DNA of 51,311 nucleotides, from positions 1-51,311 of the forward strand of contig JACNJX010000074.1 of NCBI GenBank assembly GCA_014382345.1, written 5' to 3'. Both the position numbers and the translations under genes were made by a program. The stretch comes from Alphaproteobacteria bacterium (lineage in GTDB: Bacteria > Pseudomonadota > Alphaproteobacteria > Rhodospirillales > Casp-alpha2). The notes beneath the pieces were generated by a model. The model did not search any database. It saw only the letters and a list, made by a program, of their open reading frames with translations, and was not told the origin of the DNA. Below are positions 25,094-33,163 of the stretch, in pieces; the first letter of the stretch is position 1, and the number at the start of each line of letters is the position of its first letter.

Positions 25094-25896
25094 GACCGCC
25101 CCCGAAGTTTGTCGAGATAGGGTTTGAATCCGTTGTTGCCGAGCCAATAGCGGAGCAGGTTGGTGACGCCGTGGCTGGTCCAGGTGGCGCCGGTCAACGC
25201 ATCCACCTGATAGGCCGCGTCCGGTGACGCCGGATCCACTGGACCGTCTGCGATGCCGAGCCGGAGGGTGTCACCCTGGTCCCAGATTTTTTTGCCGAAC
25301 CATTGTTGCCGCCACGCCGGGGCATCAATCAGGGATCCCAGTCCCGGTGTTTCGGTGTGTTCATAGAAATTCAGCCCGATCACCATTTTCAGGTCGGGCG
25401 TCACGCCCAGATACCCGTATAGCGTTGAGCCGTACCCCTTGCCGTGAACGGGCAGCACCACGAGCCGGGGTCTGGTTCCGTCCAAAAGCAGATAGACGGT
25501 GGCGTATTTGGCTCGGCGCTTGATCCACGCCACGTCCTGTTTGATAGGAATTTCGATGCTTGCCGATACATCCCGTGCGGCCCGGCGCTGGTCGTAGAGC
25601 GCGGGGTCCATGTCCGGAACGTAGTCCCCGGTAGCGAGATCGACAATGTGCGCCTGGAGCAGGAGCCGCCCGGCCTTCAGGTCGTCGGCGGCGCCGGGCA
25701 GGCGGTGGATGATATCCAGAATCTGGCTTTGCCGCGCCGCTTCCTTGTTGGCGATCTGATAAGGTTTCAGCCCGATGGCGGCCCCGGTGACAAGGGCCGA
25801 ACATACGAGCGCCACCAGCAGGGTCACGACCAGCGTCTTGACGGGGTGATCGTTGGGCAAATCCAGGAATCCGCCTTTGGGAAGGTCATGCGGCAT
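25090..25896 (-). CDS. nqrC: Na+-translocating NADH:quinone reductase subunit C
   Basis: 268 aa: one N-terminal membrane helix ([20 protein letters not shown]) and a periplasmic FMN-binding domain. The covalent flavin site is [13 protein letters not shown], in which the Thr of GAT-x-(S/T) receives FMN from ApbE. The [14 protein letters not shown] stretch is also typical. ATG 25896 has GAGGG upstream and overlaps the end of nqrB by 11 bases. Complete. Confidence 0.95.
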   Translation of the reverse strand: MPHDLPKGGFLDLPNDHPVKTLVVTLLVALVCSALVTGAAIGLKPYQIANKEAARQSQILDIIHRLPGAADDLKAGRLLLQAHIVDLATGDYVPDMDPALYDQRRAARDVSASIEIPIKQDVAWIKRRAKYATVYLLLDGTRPRLVVLPVHGKGYGSTLYGYLGVTPDLKMVIGLNFYEHTETPGLGSLIDAPAWRQQWFGKKIWDQGDTLRLGIADGPVDPASPDAAYQVDALTGATWTSHGVTNLLRYWLGNNGFKPYLDKLRGRS

Positions 25897-27046
25897 GGCG
25901 TTTGACCCTCCGTCGAATATTCGCACGTACCACCAGATAGTCGATCAACGGCGCGAAGATGTTGCCCAGCAGGATCGCGAACATGACGCCGTCGGGATGA
26001 TGCATGTTGGCGACCCGGATCAGCACCACCAGAAAACCGATCAATAACCCGTAAATCCACCGGCCCCGGTCGGTCATGGCGGCCGTGGTCTGGTCGGTGG
26101 CCAGAAAAACAGCGCCGAAGGCGAAACTGCCGAGCGTCAGATGCCAATAGAAGGCCATCCCGGAATAAGCGTCGCCGCCAAGCGTGTTGAACAGAACCGC
26201 CGTCGCCGTCATCCCTAGCGCCATGCCCGCCATGACGCGGCCAGACGCGGCCCCGGCATACAGAAGGACGGCCGCGCCGAGGAAGCAGGCCAGCGTCGAC
26301 GTGGTCCCCAGCGCCCCAGGCACGAGGCCGAGAAAACTGAGTTCCCAGGGGGTCGCCACCCAGGCCAGTGCTTCCGGCCGTTGCTGCGCCGCGAGGCTGA
26401 GGTATGTGGGCTTCGAGAAAGCATCGACCATGACCCAGTTGGATTCGATGACCATTTCGGCAGGGTAGGTGACATATAGGAAGGCCAGGCCGACGAGGAC
26501 CGGATGCAGGACATACTTTCCGGCACCGCCGAAGATTTCCCGTCCGATGACGATGCCGAAGGAAATGCCCAATGCCGCCTGCCATAGTGGGATTGATGGC
26601 GGAAGCAGGAGAACGAACAGAAGGATAAGGACCAACAGTCCTTCCGAGAGCGTCCGGTTCCGCATTTTGGCGAAAACCTGTTCCCAGAACAGAGCGCTGA
26701 GTGCAACAACAACGAAAAGCGGTATGAAATACAGCCCTCCGTGAATCACGGCGGACCAGAATCCCAATGGGTCGTAACCGGTGCCCAGGGCATCGATCAT
26801 GCCCCCGCGCCATCCCGCCGCCGCCGCAATCTTCAGACGCTCCATGGTCAGGTTGGCCTGCAGGCCGGTGTTGTAGAACGCCATGAACAGGCAGGGCGCC
26901 AGCGCCAGAACTTGCCAGCGGACGGCGGCGGCGAGGCTGAAGGCGTCCCGCACGTGCACGCTTCCTTGCGTCGCGACAGGGACTGGCGGGGACGCAGCAA
27001 GGCGCGCCTTCAAAGGATCGGCCAGAAACCGGAACGCGCGTATCAT
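25886..27046 (-). CDS. nqrB: Na+-translocating NADH:quinone reductase subunit B
   Basis: 386 aa with about ten membrane helices. This subunit carries a covalent FMN and riboflavin and forms the Na+ channel. PGALGTTSTLACFLGAAVLL corresponds to the flavinylation segment, in which a Thr in the T-S-T context accepts FMN. Typical NqrB is slightly longer (about 410 aa) because of its N-terminus; here the start MIRAFRFLADP at ATG 27046 has a good GGAGAGGGAAGG site. Pro/Asn-rich loops such as NMHHPDGVMFAILLGN near the C-terminus are conserved. It overlaps nqrA by 4 bases. Confidence 0.95.
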   Translation of the reverse strand: MIRAFRFLADPLKARLAASPPVPVATQGSVHVRDAFSLAAAVRWQVLALAPCLFMAFYNTGLQANLTMERLKIAAAAGWRGGMIDALGTGYDPLGFWSAVIHGGLYFIPLFVVVALSALFWEQVFAKMRNRTLSEGLLVLILLFVLLLPPSIPLWQAALGISFGIVIGREIFGGAGKYVLHPVLVGLAFLYVTYPAEMVIESNWVMVDAFSKPTYLSLAAQQRPEALAWVATPWELSFLGLVPGALGTTSTLACFLGAAVLLYAGAASGRVMAGMALGMTATAVLFNTLGGDAYSGMAFYWHLTLGSFAFGAVFLATDQTTAAMTDRGRWIYGLLIGFLVVLIRVANMHHPDGVMFAILLGNIFAPLIDYLVVRANIRRRVKRHAA

Positions 27047-28353
27047 CCTTCCCTCTCCAATCGGTCGAGCATGGACCGGAGAATCGGCCCGAAATCCAGT
27101 TTGCCTGGGCAGACCAAGGTGCAGAGCGCCAAGTCCTCTTCCGCCAGTTCCAGGCATCCCAGAGCTTCCGCCGTTTCCACATCGCCCACCTGCAGCGCCC
27201 GCAACAGTTGGGTCGGCAGGATGTCGAGCGGCATGACCCGTTCGAACCCGCCGAACGGAACTTGCGCCGTTGTTCCACCGTGGGGTGCCGTGGTGAATGC
27301 GGTCCGCTTCGCGCCCCAGGGCTTGGCACCGAACCCGCGGTAGATGGAAAAACCTTTTTTCTCCATGTCCGGGAGTTCTTCGGGAATGACGGATACCTGG
27401 TTGTGAAAGCGGCCGAGATAGGCCGTGGCCCCTTTGGCCGTGTGTCCGGACAGCACGGACCCGGAAATGATCCGCGCCGCGCCGTCCCGGAGCGCGCCCC
27501 GGGTAATGTCATCGATACCGGCGCCGAAGCGTGTCTTCAACAGGCACGGGCTCCGGACCATCGGCCCGGCCAGGGCAATGGTCCGTTCCGTCATCAACCG
27601 CCCGGTGGCGAACAGGTGGCCAATGGCGATGACGTCCTGATAGCCGATGTGCCAGACGATTCTTTCCGAGCCGACAGGGTCGAGATAATGAATATGCGTT
27701 CCGGGAAGCCCGGCCGGGTGCGGCCCGTTGAACAACTCTTCGCGGACGTTTTCGGCAGCAGATACGGGCAGTTCGGCGTTTGGGTGGCGGCAGACGAAAA
27801 CCGTCCCGTCCGTCAGTTTTGACAGCACAGCAAGGCCGCCCAGATAGTGATCCGGGTTATCCTTGATAATCCTTTCCGGTGCGGGCGCCAGCGGGTTGGT
27901 ATCGATGGCGGTGACAAAAATAGACCGGGGCTGGACGGCGGGGTCGGGTATCTTGTCGAAGGGCCGGGCGCGGAATGCCGTCCACATCCCGGAGGCTAGC
28001 AGGGTTTCGGCGGCCTGCCCGCGATCGGGATCTTCCGGGGCCGGAAAGGTTTCCTCTTCTTCGCCGTCGAGTCTGATTGCGACGGACAACAACATCCGCC
28101 GGGCGCCCCGATTGATTTCGGCGACGACTCCGCTCCCGGGGGAAGTAAAACAAATCTCCGGACGCTTGCGGTCAACGAACAAAGGCTGGCCCAATTTCAC
28201 GCGTTCGCCTTCTTCGACACGCATGGCCGGGCTCAGCCCCCGGTAGTCCTCACCGAGGATGGCAATGGAGCCTATAGGCGGCCCGTCCACAACGCTTTCC
28301 GCAGGCGCACCGGCGATGGGCAAGTCCAGTCCCTTGAAAACCCTGACAACCAT
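27043..28353 (-). CDS. nqrA: Na+-translocating NADH:quinone reductase subunit A
   Basis: 436 aa soluble peripheral subunit with RnfC/NqrA-type domains. The sequence starts VRVFKGLDLPIAGAP and has the barrel-sandwich piece EEGERVKLGQPLFVDRKRPE and SPGSGVVAEINRGARR. It ends with a region ending GELDFGPILRSMLDRLEREG-like (LDFGPILRSMLDRLE seen). Unlike RnfC it has no ferredoxin cysteines. First gene of the operon nqrABCDEF-apbE-nqrM-CBS. Its leader contains a candidate promoter and repeat copy C. Confidence 0.96.
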   Translation of the reverse strand: MVVRVFKGLDLPIAGAPAESVVDGPPIGSIAILGEDYRGLSPAMRVEEGERVKLGQPLFVDRKRPEICFTSPGSGVVAEINRGARRMLLSVAIRLDGEEEETFPAPEDPDRGQAAETLLASGMWTAFRARPFDKIPDPAVQPRSIFVTAIDTNPLAPAPERIIKDNPDHYLGGLAVLSKLTDGTVFVCRHPNAELPVSAAENVREELFNGPHPAGLPGTHIHYLDPVGSERIVWHIGYQDVIAIGHLFATGRLMTERTIALAGPMVRSPCLLKTRFGAGIDDITRGALRDGAARIISGSVLSGHTAKGATAYLGRFHNQVSVIPEELPDMEKKGFSIYRGFGAKPWGAKRTAFTTAPHGGTTAQVPFGGFERVMPLDILPTQLLRALQVGDVETAEALGCLELAEEDLALCTLVCPGKLDFGPILRSMLDRLEREG

Positions 28354-28388
28354 TTCCGCTTATTTCCCGGACAATCTGGGCGTGTCAT

Positions 28389-28418
28389 ATTATCGCTGAA
28401 ACCTATGATGCTTGTCCT
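28389..28418 (-). promoter_or_regulatory. Weak candidate promoter of the nqr operon
   Basis: On the minus strand AGGACA (28413-28418) and GATAAT (28389-28394) are separated by 18 bases, about 35 bases upstream of nqrA. The -10 is good, the -35 poor. Position is the main support. Confidence 0.3.
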
Positions 28419-28540
28419 TGACAGGAGTCAGGCGCGACTTGCTTCTTTATGGAGGGTTGCATTTTGCTGAAACCTCCCAGGTTCAAGCTTTACCCCAACA
28501 GTTTTTGATATAGAGAACAGGTCTCGCGCGACAGTATGTC

Positions 28541-28571
28541 AATGTCTGCTTTACACCCGAAAGCGGACATT
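28541..28571 (-). repeat. Intergenic palindromic repeat, copy C
   Basis: Hairpin AATGTCTGCTTT (28541-28552) / AAAGCGGACATT (28560-28571) with a 7-base loop and one G-T pair. It is the inverted orientation of the core in copies A and B. Confidence 0.7.
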
Positions 28572-28745
28572 GGGGCATATACGTGAATCGCTGGTTTCCG
28601 CTAACCGACATATAAGGTTGCAACGGGTCGCACGGGTAAGAAGCAGCGATTTGGCCTTTCTGTGCGCCGTCACCCTGAGTATCATGGCGTGGTGACTGGG
28701 CGATTTGGTCGTCCATTCGGAAAATATGGAATAGAGGACCCGACC

Positions 28746-29159
28746 ATGCCCACCAAGACCCACAGACATTTCCTGAAAGCGGTTTTCTGCGCCCTGTTGT
28801 TGGTGAGCCTTCCCGCTTGTGGGGAAAAACCGGTCTCTGACATCAAGGCGCCGACCGTCATCGAGGCGATCCGGAGCGGCGATGCCAAGGCCTGGGACGC
28901 GGTGCGCTCGAAGAAGGTTCGCTGGTCGGGCCGCGTCGTTAAGGTGCTGATGATCCACGGTGACGAATTCGTCAAGGAATACTACCTCCGCTTCGATCCC
29001 GGCTTCGGCGCCGAGGCAATTGCGGAAGTCGCGATCAACCCCTCCGCAGCCGAAACCTACAAGCCGGGGCAAGCGGTCACGGTGACGGCGCTGATCCTGT
29101 CGCACGAAAAGGAAAACCAGAAGACAATCGTTAAGTTGGGCTCCGGCAAGGTCGAATAA
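28746..29159 (+). CDS. Small hypothetical lipoprotein
   Basis: 137 aa. The signal peptide FLKAVFCALLLVSLPAC ends in a lipobox (SLPAC), so it is likely anchored in the inner or outer membrane facing the periplasm. The mature part has a beta-rich segment, KKVRWSGRVVKVLMIHGDEF and AVTVTALILSHEKENQKTIV, resembling a small OB-like barrel as in periplasmic tRNA_anti-like domains. That similarity is an impression only. ATG 28746 is chosen for its signal peptide; longer frames lack one. No functional neighbour is obvious. Confidence 0.7.
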   Translation: MPTKTHRHFLKAVFCALLLVSLPACGEKPVSDIKAPTVIEAIRSGDAKAWDAVRSKKVRWSGRVVKVLMIHGDEFVKEYYLRFDPGFGAEAIAEVAINPSAAETYKPGQAVTVTALILSHEKENQKTIVKLGSGKVE

Positions 29160-29227
29160 GCGCCTTCCCGTATACGCAAAGTGGCCGCTCCCGGCTAAAA
29201 GCGAACGTTCGGGCTCTTAGTGGTTGA

Positions 29228-29254
29228 CGTCTGCTTCACCCTCGAAAGCAGACG
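29228..29254 (-). repeat. Intergenic palindromic repeat, copy D
   Basis: Stem CGTCTGCTT (29228-29236) / AAGCAGACG (29246-29254) with a 9-base loop. It has the same core and orientation as copy C. It lies in the 225-base gap before the Lon-like gene. Confidence 0.6.
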
Positions 29255-29386
29255 GTTCTCAACGCTGGAAATTTCTCGTCTCTTGTTCGACACCAAGCCT
29301 TTGAAAAAAAGCGGATATTCTTGACCTTGGGCAAATCCCGCCGGGGACGTTCATGGCATAATTAAGTCTGAAAGGGTGGGTGTGTG

Positions 29387-31834
29387 ATGAAACTGAAATC
29401 CCTTTCCGCAAAGGACCTTGTGGTTCCCTACAACTCGAGGAACCTTGGTTTCAAGACGACGGACGACTTGGAGGACCTGGACTGCGTGCTGGGTCAGGAC
29501 CGGGCGTTGGAGGCCATCCGCTTCGGTACGGAAATCGCCTCACAGGGTTTCAACCTGTTTCTTCTTGGCGAGGAGGGAACGGGCCGGAACGAAGTGGTGC
29601 GGGATTTCCTGCAGGAAAAGGCCCGCTCCATGGAGGTTCCGGAAGACTGGGTTTATGTCCATAACTTCGAGGTCTCCCATAAGCCCCGCGCCATCCGGAT
29701 GCCGCCGGGGCGCGCAAAAATCCTGACCACGGCCATGGAGGCCTTCATCGAGGATGTCCGCGCAGCTGTGCCGGATCTTCTTGAAGGGGAGGAAACCCAG
29801 AGCCGCCTGCAGGCCCTTCAGGAAAAATTTCAGGAAAAATCGGAAGCCGCTTTCGAGGAACTCCGCCAGGAAGCTGAGGCCAAGCAAATCGCCCTGATCC
29901 GCACACCCATGGGGTTCGGTTTCGCGCCGATCATTGGTGACGAGGTGGCGAAACCGGAAATTTTTGAAAAGCTGCCGAGAGCCGAACAGAAACGCTACGA
30001 GTCAGACATTCAGGAGCTCGAAACGAAACTGCAGGCCATCATCAAACGCATCCCCACCATCGACAAGGAACGCCGCGAGGCCATTCGCGACTTCCTGTCG
30101 GAAACCACTGCCCTCGCAGTCGGCGCCGCCATCGAACCGGTCATCGGGCAGTTCCGGGATCTGCCCGAAGTCCTCGAGCACCTCAACCGGACGCGGGACG
30201 ACATGGTCCGGAATTTTCACTCGATCCATCTGGCGGAAAAGAAGTCCGAGTCCACGGAAGTCTCCGAGGAAGGCCGGCCCTCGTCCTTTGAAATAGGCGG
30301 GTTTGACCGCTACAAGGTCAACCCCATCGTTGCCCATGACGGCAACTCCGGAGCGCCGGTCATCTTCGAGGACAACCCCACCTTTTCCAACCTGATGGGG
30401 CGGGTCGAACATATTTCAAGACTCGGCACCCTGATCACCGATTTCAGCCTTATCAAAGCCGGTAGCCTGCACCGGGCAAACGGCGGGTTCATCATCATCG
30501 ATGTGCTGAAACTGCTGCGTCAGCCCTTTTCCTGGGATTCGCTCAAGCGCGCCCTGAAGGGACAATGCGTCACCATTGAATCCGTAGGCCAGATGCTCGG
30601 CCTCATCAGCACCATTTCCCTGGAACCGGAGCCCATTCCGCTCAACGTCAAGGTGGTGCTGACCGGAAGCCGGTGGCTGTATTACCTGCTCAGCGCCTAC
30701 GATCCGGAATTTCCCGATCTGTTCAAGGTCGAAGCCGATTTCGACCGGGACATGGAACGTAATGGGGCCGCCGAAAGCCTGTTTCCCCGCATGATCGCAA
30801 CCCAAGTCCGCAAGGATGGCCTCAAACCATTCGATGCTTCCGCTGTGGCGCTGGTCATGCAGCGCGCCATCCGGATGGCCGCCGACCGCGAAAAAATATC
30901 CGTACACCAACGCTCCATTTCCAATCTGTTGCACGAAGCCGCCTTTTACGCCGGACAGGACGGCGTTCCCCGGGTCAGTCGAAAACACGTCAGCCAAGCC
31001 ATCGAAAAGAAGGAGGCCCGGTCCGACCGGTTGCGCGAGAAAGTCTATGAAATGATCACCCGGGACATCGTTTTGTTAAGTACCGAGGGGCACGCGGTAG
31101 GGCAGGTCAATGGGCTCAGCATTATTGAACTGGGCGGCTTCGCTTTCGGAAGGCCGACACGCATTACCGCCCGGGTCCGGCTTGGTGCCGGCAAGGTGAT
31201 CGACATCGAACGCGAAGTCGAACTGGGCGGTCCTATTCATTCGAAGGGTGTGATGATCTTGTCCGGGTTCCTGGCGGCGCGGTATGCGGTCGACCATCCA
31301 CTTTCCCTGGCGGCCACCATTGTTTTTGAGCAGTCCTATGGCGGTGTCGAAGGCGACAGCGCGTCGTCCGCCGAACTTTATGCCCTGTTGTCGGCTTTGT
31401 CCGATTTGCCGTTGCGTCAGGATCTCGCCGTTACCGGGTCGGTAAACCAGTTCGGGGAGGTTCAGGTCATTGGTGGCGTCAATGAAAAGATCGAGGGATT
31501 TTTCGATATCTGCAAGCGCCGGGGGCTGACCGGCACACAAGGGGTCCTGATTCCCGCAACCAACAAACATCACCTGATGCTGCGGGACGAGGTGGTCGAT
31601 GCGGTCAAAGCCGGCACGTTCCATATCTATCCCATCTCGACGATTGATGAGGGCATCACGCTGCTGACCGGTGTCGGCGCCGGCAAACGGGATGCCAGGG
31701 GGCGTTACAGGAAAGGCACCGTCAACGAAAAGGTCGAAGCCCGCATGATGGCGTTTGCCGATGCCCGGCGCGCTTTCGGAAGCAAGGACACCGAGAAGGA
31801 AAACGGCGGCAATGCGAAAGGCAGGGGATCATGA
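29387..31834 (+). CDS. Lon-related ATP-dependent protease (AAA + Lon proteolytic domain)
   Basis: 815 aa. The N-terminal ATPase has a P-loop variant GEEGTGRNE near residues 61-69, with Arg-Asn where Lys-Thr/Ser is usual. A long, charged, probably coiled-coil insertion follows (residues about 130-290). The remaining AAA elements include GGFIIIDVLKLLRQPFSWD (Walker B-like strand) and VVLTGSRWLYYLLS. The C-terminal Lon domain has the catalytic Ser in GDSASSAE (near residue 658) and Lys in NEKIEGF (near 700). This is the LonB/LonC-like family with an AAA_32 domain, distinct from housekeeping LonA. ATG 29387 is preferred over the adjacent GTG. It overlaps the stress-protein gene by 4 bases. Confidence 0.9.
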   Translation: MKLKSLSAKDLVVPYNSRNLGFKTTDDLEDLDCVLGQDRALEAIRFGTEIASQGFNLFLLGEEGTGRNEVVRDFLQEKARSMEVPEDWVYVHNFEVSHKPRAIRMPPGRAKILTTAMEAFIEDVRAAVPDLLEGEETQSRLQALQEKFQEKSEAAFEELRQEAEAKQIALIRTPMGFGFAPIIGDEVAKPEIFEKLPRAEQKRYESDIQELETKLQAIIKRIPTIDKERREAIRDFLSETTALAVGAAIEPVIGQFRDLPEVLEHLNRTRDDMVRNFHSIHLAEKKSESTEVSEEGRPSSFEIGGFDRYKVNPIVAHDGNSGAPVIFEDNPTFSNLMGRVEHISRLGTLITDFSLIKAGSLHRANGGFIIIDVLKLLRQPFSWDSLKRALKGQCVTIESVGQMLGLISTISLEPEPIPLNVKVVLTGSRWLYYLLSAYDPEFPDLFKVEADFDRDMERNGAAESLFPRMIATQVRKDGLKPFDASAVALVMQRAIRMAADREKISVHQRSISNLLHEAAFYAGQDGVPRVSRKHVSQAIEKKEARSDRLREKVYEMITRDIVLLSTEGHAVGQVNGLSIIELGGFAFGRPTRITARVRLGAGKVIDIEREVELGGPIHSKGVMILSGFLAARYAVDHPLSLAATIVFEQSYGGVEGDSASSAELYALLSALSDLPLRQDLAVTGSVNQFGEVQVIGGVNEKIEGFFDICKRRGLTGTQGVLIPATNKHHLMLRDEVVDAVKAGTFHIYPISTIDEGITLLTGVGAGKRDARGRYRKGTVNEKVEARMMAFADARRAFGSKDTEKENGGNAKGRGS

Positions 31835-32694
31835 GTCCCGCCAGTGACCCGGCCCGGTTCCACCGTATCCTGGTCGCTCTGGATGCGACCACGGAAAGCC
31901 GGGAACTGCTTGAACTGGCCGCCGATTTGGCTAGCTGTTTCGAAAGTCAACTCACCGGCCTGTATGTGGAAGACGAAGATATGATGTCCTTCGCCAACCT
32001 TCCCATCGGACGGGAAATTTCCTCTGCCGGCGCCGGATTGCTTGATTTGACCCGTCAGCAGCTTGAAACCCATTTTCGCAATCATGCGGCACAGGTCCGC
32101 CGCGTGCTGGAAGTGATCGCCGGTGCACGCGAAATCAGTCATTCCTTCGACGTCCGCCATGGCCGGCCGGAAAGAGAAATCCAGGACGCGGCGAAAAAAA
32201 CAGATCTTCTTGCCATCGGCCCGAGGCTGGGGGCTATCCTCAGGCCCCGGGGCGAGGACATCCGGCGCCGGATTCCGGATTCGCCGGCGGATGCTCTGTT
32301 ACTCGTTTCCGCCACACCGCAACCGCTAGCAGCGGGGCCGGTCATCGTCGCTTTTGGCGGCAGGCGGCTGGATGAACGCTCCCTTGACGTTGCCAAGCGG
32401 ATTGCCATCAAGCTGGGGCGCAAGCTGGCGGTCGGATTGATTCCCTATGAAAGGGGTCACCCCGACATGAAACAACACCTGGAAACCCTTTTAAGGGCTT
32501 CCGAAGGAGAAACGCCGGCCATCGAAATTTTCCAAACCAGAGATAGCGGAGATTTCTTTTCCCGTCTCGCCACCCGGAGGCCTGGTCTTGTCGTCGTCGC
32601 CGACGACATTCTGGAACAATGCGACTGGTATTGGGGCCGGCCGGGCTTTCCAATTTTAATTCTCAGAAACGGAGAGCACGGGACAGATGATTGA
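31831..32694 (+). CDS. Universal stress protein family, two-domain
   Basis: 287 aa. The first Usp-like domain opens with FHRILVALDATTESRELLELA and has LTGLYVEDEDM. The second half begins VIVAFGGRRLDERSLDVAKRIA and is more divergent. A complete ATP-binding G-2x-G-9x-G(S/T) motif is not clear in either half, so nucleotide binding is uncertain. The ATGA overlap with the Lon-related protease gene indicates coupled expression and suggests a shared role in protein quality control under stress (inferred). Ends about 100 bases before a small membrane protein. Confidence 0.82.
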   Translation: MSPASDPARFHRILVALDATTESRELLELAADLASCFESQLTGLYVEDEDMMSFANLPIGREISSAGAGLLDLTRQQLETHFRNHAAQVRRVLEVIAGAREISHSFDVRHGRPEREIQDAAKKTDLLAIGPRLGAILRPRGEDIRRRIPDSPADALLLVSATPQPLAAGPVIVAFGGRRLDERSLDVAKRIAIKLGRKLAVGLIPYERGHPDMKQHLETLLRASEGETPAIEIFQTRDSGDFFSRLATRRPGLVVVADDILEQCDWYWGRPGFPILILRNGEHGTDD

Positions 32695-32794
32695 GGACGC
32701 CCCTTCGGAGAAGCCCGCCCGCCATAACCGGCTGGACTTTTGAGGTGTATCTGGTGGACACTTAATAGACACCATGGCTGCATAGAGGCCGCAC

Positions 32795-33160
32795 ATGAAC
32801 GAAGAAAACCAACAGGAGCACCCGGAAGAGACGCCCGAAGCGCCCCTGCCACAACGTGTAGAGCGTCAGGGCGAGCGGCGGTCCAAGGCCTATGGCCGGC
32901 TCGGCGTCATCAGTTTCGGTCTGGCGACGGGGGTGACGTTCGCGGTTTTTGTATTTTTCCTCGGCATTATGGCGGCGTTCTTCGAATGGGGTATGGTGCT
33001 GGCGGCGACGCTGTCGTCCTTCCTGATCGGGTTCGGCCCCAGCTTCGTTGGCTCCATCGCGGGCGCCGTCTGGGCTTTTGTCATCGGTTTCCTCTTCGGC
33101 CTTTTGAACGCCTGGCTGTACAACCGCTTTCTGGTCGGTCGCCGGGGCGGAGGCCCGTAA
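32795..33160 (+). CDS. Small membrane protein, unknown function
   Basis: 121 aa. A polar, acidic N-terminus (about 45 residues, NEENQQEHPEETPEAPLPQR) is followed by two or three hydrophobic segments: VTFAVFVFFLGIMAAFF, a middle stretch, and GSIAGAVWAFVIGFLFGLL. It ends in a basic tail VGRRGGGP. The Gly-rich helices resemble proteins annotated as bacterial holin-like, but no phage context exists here. The start ATG 32795 follows ATAGAGGCCGCAC. Its stop is 3 bases from the convergent acyl-CoA synthetase stop. Confidence 0.72.
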   Translation: MNEENQQEHPEETPEAPLPQRVERQGERRSKAYGRLGVISFGLATGVTFAVFVFFLGIMAAFFEWGMVLAATLSSFLIGFGPSFVGSIAGAVWAFVIGFLFGLLNAWLYNRFLVGRRGGGP

Positions 33161-33163
33161 CCT

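Larger units (their letters stand above)
28354..28745. other. Intergenic region between nqrA and a lipoprotein gene (divergent)
   Basis: 392 bases carrying the nqr leader and repeat copy C (28541-28571). The remainder, up to ATG 28746, is without a recognisable gene. This must contain the promoters of both the nqr operon and the lipoprotein gene. Confidence 0.5.

Noticed and set aside
29301-29362. Promoter before the Lon-related gene
   Set aside because: TTGACC (29321) and CATAAT (29357) are 30 bases apart, too far for a sigma70 promoter; no clear sigma32 match.
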